The notes below the pieces were generated by a model that saw only the letters and a program-made list of their open reading frames with translations, was not told the DNA's origin and made no database searches. From NCBI GenBank assembly GCA_026770025.1, contig JAMXDE010000062.1, positions 1 to 64,000 on the forward strand: a stretch of DNA of 64,000 bases, in the 5' to 3' direction. This DNA comes from Craspedostauros australis. Taxonomy: Eukaryota; Bacillariophyta; Bacillariophyceae; Mastogloiales; Achnanthaceae. Shown one piece after another: positions 54,134 through 64,000 of this stretch. The position numbers and the translations under genes were made by a program. Position 1 is the stretch's first letter. Every line of letters starts with the position of its first letter.

Positions 54134-57100
54134 TCACCTTTGCGGGCAGCCATCGCAGCACGTGCACCTGATGGCTGGTGTGCAATCAGCGCTCAGGATT
54201 TCCAGAACTCCACGCCCTCGGCTGCAAAACATCCCATCCAGATCACCGAACATGAAATTGCCCTCTGCGAATCGGAGTGAATCAATGGTGCAGTATCAGA
54301 TGTAAGAAGAGGAGAGGACAGCAGAATAGATTAGAGCAGTGGAATCGAGACCAGGCGACACAAAATCAAGGAAACAACGATGAGTGATTGTGTGAGTGAC
54401 ATACTCGTCCCAACAGCGAAACTGGAAGCACGGCAGAGTCGAAAGAGCGAGAGGAAGAATGATAACACCATCCAAGGCCACAGTGGCGACGACGGTAGCG
54501 ACAACGATGAAACGCCCCCGTCCCTTCCCATCCGCTTACCAAGCTTCACCTTTTCGGTATTCACAAGCCTGGACATGTCAGGGAACATCCCTGTGAATTC
54601 ATTTGTGTCTGCAGTTGCATCATGAAGCAAAGCATGGTATAATTCGTAACGAGAAAGTATGCCGATCCAGGCGTATCCGCCGATATTTCGGGGAGGGAGA
54701 ATAAGAACAGACACGAAGGAACGAAAGAACGCATGGGTGAGCGAGAGCGAGAGAGCGAGTGCATGGATCTTGTCAATGATTCAGGTTTAAGCCAGAACGA
54801 ACAGAACGATTGGATCATTGTACACCAGCTGCTGCCGCGAATGTCAGTATCGCCACGGTCGGCGTCAACCACACTGTCGCCACTGTCACCAGCATGACAT
54901 GAGGCTGCGAAACATCTTCGTCACAAACACAGGCCTACTCACCGACTGCCAGGTCAACAAGGGTAGTGAGATTGCCAAGCAAGGCGGGCAGCGTCCCATT
55001 GAATTGATTGCCGCCAATGTCCAAGGCGCGCAAATTCGAGAATGCGCTGAACGTGGATGGTAGCGGTGACTCGAGTAGGTTGGAGCCTAGCAATAAATGC
55101 ATCACGTTTGCAAGATTCCCGAGCTCCGTTGGCAAGGTGTGGTACAGAGAGTTGTGCCTTGCGTCGAATTCGAGCAGATCGGTGAGATATCCAATCTCGG
55201 ATGGCATGGATGACTCCAATTCATTCCTGCTCAGCTTGAGGGTCTTCAGTTTGACCAGACGTCCAATCTCTGTGATCAACTCCCCCCTCATCGTCGCGGA
55301 TGCTGAGGATGACCAAACAGTGAGACGGCCGTTGGCAGATATAGAAAATAAAACAACAGGTGCGCGGTTGTTTCGAGTATGATAGAGAACGAAAACAAAT
55401 GATTCAAAGTGATAAAAGCGGGTAAATGAGCGAATGAGTAGATAGGAAAGCAGACCGGAACACAACAAAGCGGGGGGAGGCCATGATGCGCAGTTCCGTA
55501 TTTGTAGAAAAGCGCGCGGGACGGGTACTCTTTTGGTTGCGCCCCGCTAATCGACGCACTGATAGCATCATTCCCGTACCACACCATCATCACCGTTACC
55601 TTCACCACCGCCAGAACACTGATTCACATCGTGAAGCACTTACCCAAATCTAGGTATTCCAGATTTGTCAGGTTCGTGATGTAGAGCGGTATCTCAGTCT
55701 GCACATCATTTTCCGCTGTACTCGAATGTGAAGTCGGCAAATGTTCACGGTGCTCATCCAAAGCGCAGACGCATCGATTTGATTGCAGCGTGGCAGTTAT
55801 GACAGTCACGTTGAAGACGACGACGATGACGACGACGAACAGCAGCCAGTAGTGGAGTACGAGTACAGATACGAATGAGAAAGGCAGAGTACAGAGACGA
55901 GTATGAGCAAGTAAGTCCATCGTCGATACCAAAAGCGAAGCAGCGCCAGCAAGCCAACCCAATCATCGTTGGTCTCCATGGTTCCATCTTCGCTTCTCAT
56001 CATAACAATGCAGATGTGCAAATCATCACAAGTCAAACAGCGCATCAAAATCATTGACTATCATCAACGCAGGCATCAGCACGCATGCAGAAACGCACGC
56101 TCGCGTGCACACTTACCGAAGTCCAACTGTCGAAGCTTGGTCAATGCCGCAAATTCGGTGGGTAGAGTCGTGCGAAGTTTGCTCCGATGGAAACGAAGGG
56201 TCGTCAGTTCCGTCAGTAATCCGATCTCGGTGGGTAGTTGTCCAGACATCTCCAAACCCCCGATAAACAATAGTGATGTCACAACCGACTGCTCCTCTTC
56301 GCATGACACGCCGATGTTCAGAACCTCGCTTGAATCGGTGGTCGAGTTGTGGATCAAGCCCTGAGTGTTCCAATCGCAAACATGGGAAGCCTCCATGAAC
56401 GGCAAAGGGTCGCCATTTTGAAAGTTCGCCAGATTCCATGATTTTGGTCCGTTCGTCGCAAAGTAAATGAGCGCGATGATGTATCGCTCGGCCAACGCAA
56501 CGTCACTGGGATCCAAGACGGCTGGATCCTGAAATGCCAACCAGCGCGCTGCCTGGAACTCTGCTGTGTTGTTTACCAGGGATCGCAAAAGGGAGTAATC
56601 AATGCCACCTTCATATGCCTCCGAAGGGAACGAAGGAATGCGACTGGCGTTGTATACGGTGGATGCCAATGCTGCTTCGATATCCTCGAAACGGCCGAAA
56701 GCTGTGGGCGCCAAGGTGGGTGATGCAGTCGCCGGTGCTTCTGTTGGCTCAAGTGCGACTGCAGTGTCGTCGCCCCCACTGTCTCCGTTGAGAGATGCTG
56801 TGGATAGAACAGCGATCATGATCACGACGGCGATGATGAGGAAGGAGCTGCAGCAGATGATGGCCTTCCATGTGTGCTTCCATCGCTTCCCTCGTCTCCA
56901 TAATCGAACGACGGCGTTCTGTTCCGTACTATCTGCGCTGTTGTCGTCAACGTCATCGTCATCGCCCCGGTTGGGATCATCCGCGTCGAGAGAATCCACG
57001 CTGCCGTTGCGGTTGCTAAATGCACCCATCGGATCATTGCTGTTTGGCGATGCCACGGCGTTGGGATTGACTGCCATCTCTGGTGGGATGCTGTTGGGAT

Positions 57101-60100
57101 GACCGGTGCCCTGGTTGTGTTGCGAGGCTGCCAGAATCGGTTGAAACCGTTGACTTGTGGATGCGTGAGTGGCGGACGTCCTGTTCGAACGCATCGACCC
57201 GCTGCGATAGCTTGCGGATAGTTGGTGCTGATTCATTTGCAGTTGGGATGCCATGGAGATTCGGGCCACGTCCGTTTGAAGATTCAGATCGCCATCTCCA
57301 TCTCCATCGGCATTTGCGTCATCGTCGCCGTTGCCGTTGCCGTTCACACCGTCTATCGTTAACATTTGCTGCGCTTCGGGGATGCTGGGTTTGCTGCGCC
57401 GAATGCCACGATCGCCGATCACGGCGAATGCGCCTGGTGTTTCCGGCAAAGCAACCCGCGAAATCAAGAGCCGTCCATTTCCGCCGCGTTGTTGCTGAGG
57501 ATCGCCGGCAGCACCAGATGCCGCTGTTCCTGGCTGAAGCTGTTGTTGTTGTTGCTGCTGCTGCTGCTGCATCTCATGTTCATTTCCTCCTGCATAATAT
57601 GGCGAGTTCGGCATCGCCGCTACGGACGGAACCATGGCCATGCTCGTGGCATTGTCCGATTGACTGGTCCTTGCATTGAACGACTTTTGCACCAATTCGT
57701 CTTCCATCGAGATCATCGATCGAATACCTGAATCGGCACCGGCAGCCGAGGAGGACGGCCCCGCGCCGGAGTTTTGGTCGTTGAGCGGGATGACTGAAGC
57801 GGCCGAACCTGGTTGCGAAGATGATACCGGTCTAACCATGGTGGATTTTTCCATGAGCTCTGTTTCGAGGTTGTGCAACGATCGACGGCGATCATCGTCT
57901 GTCATATTCATGGCAGTCCCAGTAGTAGCCGCCGTAGTAGTAGCAGCCGCAGGAGGAGGAAGAGTCGCCGATGTAGATGCCCCCATTTGTTGCTTGTTTG
58001 CGATTGCGGTCTCGAGGTCGTGCAATGATCGACGCTGGCCATCGTCTGCTGTGTTGGTCCCAGCAGCAGCCGCCGCAGGAGCAGGAGGAACAGCTGGAGG
58101 AGCCGTTGATGCTGATGCGGATGCCCCCATCTGTTGCTTGTTCGCAATGGCCGTCTCGAGATCGTGCAACGATCGGCGTTGGCCATCGTCTACCATACTC
58201 ATGGCAGCCATAGCAGGACCGTCAGCAGGAGGAGGAGCAGGAGCATTTGGTATGGATGCATCCATTTGCTGTTTGTTCGCAATTGCGGCTTCGAGATTGC
58301 GTAGAGACCTCTCTGTGCTGGGATGAGGGCCTGCAGAAGACGCAAACCTCTGCGAATATTGCGTCTGCCGTGCGGATCTCGACGACGGTGGCGCTTCTGC
58401 CGCGACTTTCTCAAGGATGTCGGCCTCTAATGCATGGAGCGATCTCTGCGTTGCCAACGGCACTTGGTGGGACGGGGTGTGGGCCCCCCTGATGGAGAAC
58501 GCGCCCGGCGTGGACACCGCTGATGCGTCATCCACAGCCTTTGGTCTCATTCGGATGGAACCAGCGACCGCCTTCTCCATGATCTCATCTTCTAGATTGT
58601 GCAACGATCTTCTTTCTGGCCCTTGCTGGTTGGAATCAGAGACCATAGTGGAGGCAATCGATTCATTCGCATCGTTCGTCAGATTGTGTGAGAGTCCATT
58701 GGTCAGGGCTCTGTCATCTGAGAATGAGCGTGGCGAGGCAGGTGGATAGGGCGACACCCTATGCGGTGGTTGCATGTGCGGGTCTATGGCTGCAGTGTCA
58801 TGGGGGGCGGCATGGTGTGTCATGTTCCTGCCGTCGTTGTGATCGTCGATGTGATGCGTAGGATGCAGATACTGGTTGTATGGATGATATTGGCGATACT
58901 GGTTCTGAGGATCATCGTACTCGTATGATTGAGGGCCACTGTACGGCTGATGCGTGGCATGTGTCTGAGGATTGTTTGATCTGCGATCCTGACCATGATC
59001 ATGATGTTGGTTGTACCCTTGTTGATGGCCATATCTGTTCGCGTATGAAGACGGGTACGAAGACGGGTACGAAGACGAGTATGGGTGCGGGTACCCATGC
59101 GCATCGTCCACATCCTGTTGAAGACCCTGCGGATTGTTGAAATCTCCGTTGTGATTGTGATTGTTGCTGTTGGCGTTCGAGTTGTAGAGATCATCGACGA
59201 TGTGCTGCGGCAAGTCCGTCATCGACAATCCTTCATCGCTGATGCGTTGCGGACGTATGTGATTTCGGAAGAAGGATTGTGACGAGATCGACTGCAGATA
59301 CGATAGCGACCCTGCGGATATGTTGGATTGCGAGCCTGGGGTGATGCCTGTTTCATACGAGCCCGCGGACTGCGATTGGGACATGGATGTTGACATGGAT
59401 ATGGACATGGACATGGCGAGCGAGTCGAGTGTGATGCTGGAGTGGCGGCCAGTTTCCGGGTGCGTCGGGGGTGGTTGATCCATGGGACGGTTTCCTTCCT
59501 GGTGTCGATATGCATGTTGCTGCTGCGGCTGGTAGTGTTGTTGCTGCTGGTGATCCAAGTGTTGTTGCTGCTGTTCTTCATATTGAAACCGCGGCTGCTG
59601 CTCATATTGCATTTGTTGCTGATGATATAGTTGTGCATCGGGATCAAAGCTTGCGCCCGTACCTCGTGCGTGATCCGCCATGTTGTGGTCTGCATATTCG
59701 TACAGATGTGGATCATGCGGTATGTACTGTTGCATATTGGTGGCGTCAAAAGAATCAGGTTCCGCATACTGCTCATGCTGCATGTCGCTGTCCAGGTTCG
59801 CGCCATCATGATGGGCAAATTGTTGCTGTTGTTGCTGTTGTTGTAGTTGTTGTTGTTGCTGTAGTTGTTGTTGATATTCATCATATTCACGCTGCTGCCA
59901 TTGCTCCGCCATTCTTTCGTCATCGTTCATGCGGACCGCATCCAGATCGTGATCGTCCGGTACGTTTTGGCCTGAATAATGATCAACCGCGTTGCTGTCG
60001 CCATCGTATGCATAGTCCCTCACATCCGCAGACAAATCTGCGTCTGTGTTGACATCCGCAATGACATCCGCATGAGCAGAATGATCTGCTGAGCTACCGA

Positions 60101-60263
60101 TAGCGACCGACGATTCCTCCGAGGCTGATTGCTGGTTGTGAGCATCATCGATTCGACCGAGCGCTACATCCTCCAAGTGGTCGGCATCCCCGTGGCTGTC
60201 AGCGCTCCCACCGACGACCTCCGAAGCTGACGGCGTCGACGCAGATGAAGCAGCAGAATCCAT
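54134..60263 (-). CDS. Large single-pass LRR surface protein, five exons, with a repetitive cytosolic N-terminus
   Basis: Exons on the minus strand: 60263-56117, 55715-55644, 55302-54943, 54608-54540 and 54264-54134. All introns are GT-AG and phase 1; the product is 1592 aa. Residues 1-540 are His/Gln/Asp/Ser-rich. Residues about 548-862 hold seven copies of an RRSLHxLExxIxxK motif. A basic stretch and a membrane span (CCSSFLIIAVVIMIAVLS, about 1137-1154) follow; the positive side faces the N-terminus, which should be cytosolic. Outside lie an Ala/Thr/Pro stem, a region with paired Cys (SHVCDW, VSCEEE), and LRRs of 23-24 residues (TEIGLLTELTTLRFHRSKL; SEIGYLTDLLEFDARHNSL). The protein ends in a Cys-rich tail (ADCTPAIRCTCCDGCPQR). 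It lacks a kinase domain. I infer a surface sensor or adhesion role; a ligand is not known. Confidence 0.85.
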
Positions 60264-62161
60264 TGTGGAGATGTGCGGAGATGCATGAAGGTTTGGAGGC
60301 GCAATACTATTGGGCACTGCAGTACTCGGAAGCTGCCACAACACAATCAAGATTCAATCTCAATTGTGTTCGACAAGTTGTGCGGACGGATGGAAAGGGA
60401 CGCAGCTGCTGGAAGCCACCGATCAAGGGATCCTCGTCCTGGCGACCTTGGCTGGTGTGCTCTGTCTCCGTATCTATCTGTATCTATCTCCCCCTGCCAC
60501 TGCCGCCGCAAGGATCAGTGTGTTTGTTTGCAGAAATGGAAACGAATGTCGTCTGCTGCTCTGCTCTGCGTTGCGCTGCGCAATGTTGCGCTATGCCGTG
60601 GTAATCGTCAAGAGGAGGCTTTCCGGTTTGGTTGACCTGCCTGACCTGCCTGACCTGGTTGACCTGCTAACAAAGGACGAGGAAAGCAAGGGTGGCCCTC
60701 TCTCCTCGTGGAACAATTCCAAGCGCTTGTGCCAGTGATCTTGCGGGAGATCTTGCAGATGATGACAAGCTCGTTGGCTTGTGGTATCGCAACCGCTCTG
60801 TTGTTCTCGATGACGATAATGTTGACGATGATGTTGACTCTGTCGTTGTTGTCGTTATGGCCGTCAAGGAGCGTGGCTCTGCTTGTTCGCAGTCGGACGA
60901 GTGGACTCCTCTGCCATCCCCTTCTCTCTTGGTCCTCCGTGACACTCTGCAAACAGAGAGAGAGAGGACTCGTATTGGTGCACGTGCACTATGATTTATA
61001 CCCTCTGTCCACAGATATCGTGATGTTGTGATGGTGGGGCGCTTGTGCGACTACGACTATTAGGCAATTTAAATTAGTTCGATCTATGGGCGACCTCCAT
61101 TGTTCACACCAACAGAAATGCAGTCCACGGCATCAGCGATGATGGTAGCGACGCAAAGAACACCAGAAATCTGCACAGAAAAAGAAATGCCCAAATCAAC
61201 GCCACGACACAAAGACGCGCCATCGTGCCACTCAGCCCGCAACGGTTTGGCGCGACACTCCCGTCTCCATTTTCTTCGCTCCGTTCGCAACCAGCTTTTC
61301 TGCATTCGCTTTCTTCGCGAACGTTCTGCACGAACCACCACGCGCTTCGTGCGGTCATTGCAGTGACATCATTCAGGGGAAACGGGAAACAAGGAGGGGG
61401 GCATTCCCGGGACAGATCTCAGCCAGATACTGGTATATATGCCTTCCGTGATTCGACCTGTTCCGTCATGACGTCATCAAGTGTCGCTTCACGCTGTTGC
61501 CGCCAAACTTTTGTCGTCACAAAATCTTCCACGAACGAAATGCGATGCATGTTACCTCATCACATCACGTCGCGAAGACAAGGATGAGGCTACCAACGTC
61601 CGCGAAGCACAACGATAACATCTTCAATCCTTGCAGCAGGTTACGCTGAGCAATGGATTCCAGCATAGCATAGTATTACAGTATACTCTGGACTATTGGT
61701 GGGTACCATACCATCTATTGTACTACAATACAATAGTATTCATAGCAACGGCACTCCTGGATGTAAACAACAGGGGAAGATGAAACGCAAGCTCGTCGCC
61801 GTCCCCTCAATCTCCAAATATCTCATCCGCGAGGCTTCACAACAACCAATGACGACCGTCCAATTCGCACATCCCTTCTCTGTTCTGTCTTTCACGGACC
61901 CTTGGCGGCAACCAAAAAACCCAATAAAGTCCTATTGATAGGCCCAATCCAATCCTGTCCACTCTCATTCGGACCACGCCAGCTTTCCAGTTTGCTCCGT
62001 CACATAGTACTCCACCCAACACAACACCACACCGCTGGCTGCTTCGCAAGATTGCTTCATGTACCACGCTCTTCAAGTGCTACTCAAGCGCTATTCAAGT
62101 ATCATTATGGGCAATACGTATGTTATGATACTCGTGGTATCAGCAGCCGCCTTGGCATGCG
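60264..62161. other. Intergenic region upstream of the LRR gene
   Basis: About 1.9 kb containing the LRR promoter (60,264 onward) and the 3' side of the partial gene at 62,162. No convincing ORF was found. It has an AT-rich segment with TACTACAATACAATAGTATTC near 61720-61742 and a short purine run near 60955-60967. Nothing else is supportable. Confidence 0.45.
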
Positions 62162-64000
62162 CTACCGTGTAGCTCGTAGCGTCATTGCTGTTGTGAGCGG
62201 CGACGAAGTAGCCACCCGCTCTCTTCGACCATCATCATCACCACCGCCTTTCCTCGCAATCAGCTCATCCAGCTCGTCTTCTGGTTGCTCCGCTGCGTCT
62301 CGTTCTTCTCGGCGTCCACGCTGGATCACAGCTCCCACATCCTGCCGTTGTTGCTGCTCCGTGCCATGTGTCAGTCCCATTGCCTGTCCTCTCAACAATG
62401 TCGCACGTGTCGTTGATGTTGATGATGCCGATGGTGGAAGCGACAGTGGAGGCGACTGACGGCCTGCCTTGGACGTTTGACGCACGGATTTCCTCACCTT
62501 CTTGGATCCCTTCGCGATCACCTTCTTCATCTTGTTCATGATGTGGAAGGCGCTGAAGGTCGGTGAACTTGACCGATGTCTGGGCGCGTGTGAATGTGAA
62601 TGCGGCTGCGACCGCGTATGATCTCCGTTTCTCTTCCTCAGTTTCATACGGGCGCTTGCGTTCGGCTCTGCCGGAACCAATGCGCTCGATCCAATGCATC
62701 TGCCAATGTCGTTCTGGGTGCTGGTGGCGACTCTCTGGCTATTCTGCAGATCAACTCTGGTGCTCTTGCCATCCACGGCCATGGCTGCGCTTCCCCCAAC
62801 ACTCTTCGCCGGTTGGGCATCCATTACAGCATGTGCCTCTGGCTCTGCCTCCGCTTCCGGCCTTGCCACCACCTCAACTTCATCCATTCCTGTCTCCGCA
62901 TCTCCATCGCCGTCCATGTGAATGTCGACTTTCCTTTTCGTCTGCGGAGTGGGTGGACCAGTCGGCTTATCGCATTCCAACAGCGCAGTGCGGGCACCAA
63001 AACGGACCGCACGGTTGTCATTGGCGGCGCTCACAGGCGTCGGCGTCCTCGTGGCGCTGCTCTTCTCAAAGAACTTCTTGTGTTTGGCGCGCACCTTCTC
63101 GTCCAGACTGGATCTGTACATGTAGCCCTGGTCGTGCAACGTCGCACTGTTCTTCTTGCCACCCATCATGATTCCCGCCTTGTCCATGGCTACGACAGCG
63201 AAGTGCCGCACCCATTGATGGCGTGAGGGTCTGCCATGCTTCGCGCTGGTTCGGCAGGAGTAGGACATGACGCTGCCCACCTGGGCGACCGTGGGGCAAT
63301 ACAGCTGCACAGTCTCCTTCCATTTCTTCTTGAGTTGGAGCTTGTGCCTGATGGTGGTGCTGTTGTTGCTGCTGCCGTTACTGTGTCTGGCGCTGATGGT
63401 TGATGGTGATACTTGGCCGCATGTCTCATCGGAGGTTGGCATCGGCACGCGATACGGACGTGGGACGGATTCCGCTAGAATCAGCCATTGAGACTGCTCC
63501 AATCGGCTGCTAGATGCTTTCAAGCCAGAAACGCTGCTATCCATCATGATCTCAAAGTCGGCATCTGCACTCATGCCAGAGTCCGCGCCCGCGTGGCTGC
63601 CGGTTCCAGTTGTTCCCGGCTTTTGGCTGCTGCTGCTTCGGATGCGGTTGGCTGGGAACGGCTTGGCTGTCAGAGAACGTATCCTGCGTTGGAACGGTAC
63701 CCGTTCGGGATCGCTCTTTGACACACGAAGGTTGCGAGCTGCAACAAGGGCAGATGGCGCGGTGGAAATAGCGTCTCCGGCCACTTCCTCTGGAGTGATG
63801 GAGGTGGCTGCTACACTCGCTGTTTCATTGATGACCGACAACGCAGAGGCAAGTGGGGCTGTGCTTTCTGTCAATTCGATGCCCTCTTGACTCAACTGTT
63901 GCAGGGAATGTTCTCCTTGTGTTGACGTTTTCTCGATGTCCTGCTCGTTTTGTTTCTCCTTTTTCTCTTCCTGCTCGAATCCATCTCTTTGGATCTGTTC
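62162..64000 (-). CDS. Unrecognised large protein, C-terminal part (5' end outside the window)
   Basis: The minus-strand frame is open from the window edge to a TAG at 62162, 612 codons, with no ATG that must be the start, so the gene begins beyond 64000. The visible protein starts Gln/Glu/Lys-rich, then has Ser/Thr-rich linkers. Its best candidate for a folded core is about residues 225-310, with YCPTVAQVGSVMSYSC, HQWVRHFAVVAMDKAGIMMGG and HDQGYMYRSSLDEKVRAKHK. After an Asp/Glu/Ala stretch comes a strongly basic segment (MNKMKKVIAKGSKKVRKSVR, near 62480-62540), possibly for nuclear or nucleic-acid or membrane binding. No known domain was recognised. Confidence 0.65.
   Translation of the reverse strand, partial: EQIQRDGFEQEEKKEKQNEQDIEKTSTQGEHSLQQLSQEGIELTESTAPLASALSVINETASVAATSITPEEVAGDAISTAPSALVAARNLRVSKSDPERVPFQRRIRSLTAKPFPANRIRSSSSQKPGTTGTGSHAGADSGMSADADFEIMMDSSVSGLKASSSRLEQSQWLILAESVPRPYRVPMPTSDETCGQVSPSTISARHSNGSSNNSTTIRHKLQLKKKWKETVQLYCPTVAQVGSVMSYSCRTSAKHGRPSRHQWVRHFAVVAMDKAGIMMGGKKNSATLHDQGYMYRSSLDEKVRAKHKKFFEKSSATRTPTPVSAANDNRAVRFGARTALLECDKPTGPPTPQTKRKVDIHMDGDGDAETGMDEVEVVARPEAEAEPEAHAVMDAQPAKSVGGSAAMAVDGKSTRVDLQNSQRVATSTQNDIGRCIGSSALVPAEPNASARMKLRKRNGDHTRSQPHSHSHAPRHRSSSPTFSAFHIMNKMKKVIAKGSKKVRKSVRQTSKAGRQSPPLSLPPSASSTSTTRATLLRGQAMGLTHGTEQQQRQDVGAVIQRGRREERDAAEQPEDELDELIARKGGGDDDGRRERVATSSPLTTAMTLRATR

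Overview
The window looks like nuclear DNA of a stramenopile alga, most likely a diatom. Supporting signs: large protein genes with few, short GT-AG introns on both strands; Ty1/copia retrotransposons of the kind common in diatoms; a single-pass leucine-rich-repeat (LRR) surface protein ending in a Cys-rich tail of the type I associate with diatom LRR proteins; and phosphodiesterase, TBC and C2/DEP signalling proteins with very long low-complexity stretches. The species cannot be named from the sequence. No rRNA, tRNA or CRISPR array was recognised.

Region 1 (1-24,080) is a repeat-rich zone built on a tandem cluster of family GT61 (DUF563) glycosyltransferase genes. At the left edge a minus-strand copia element (A, 1-3370, cut by the window edge) sits in the leader of a plus-strand copia element of the same family (B, to 10,116). 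B ends 70 bp before the first GT61 ORF, which lacks the membrane anchor seen in its neighbour. The second GT61 gene (11,954-13,558) looks intact. The third (13,883-14,370) is a pseudogene with a stop codon and a frameshift, cut by an old LTR. A complete copia element (C, 14,395-22,328) with two near-identical LTRs, a 2081-codon polyprotein ORF and a short target duplication is inserted in that old LTR.

Region 2 (24,080-28,636) is a 4,549-bp DNA transposon (E) with 157-bp terminal inverted repeats and a TTAC target duplication. It carries one long transposase-like reading frame interrupted by a single in-frame TGA. I cannot place it firmly in a known superfamily; it is the best candidate for something undescribed. 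It lies about 400 bp upstream of a TrmH/SpoU-type RNA methyltransferase gene.

Region 3 (29,000-64,000) is ordinary gene space: the methyltransferase (29,028-30,362), a TBC Rab-GAP with one intron (31,375-35,854), an 1808-aa C2-DEP-PRT_C membrane protein (37,650-43,076), an unrecognised protein (44,798-46,810), a class I cyclic-nucleotide phosphodiesterase on the minus strand (47,697-50,954), a five-exon LRR transmembrane protein on the minus strand (54,134-60,263; spliced 1592 aa), and a minus-strand gene running off the right edge (62,162-64,000). Several of these fit membrane traffic and signalling (Rab inactivation, a putative membrane tether, cyclic-nucleotide breakdown, a surface receptor-like protein), but nothing in the sequence shows that they form one pathway.
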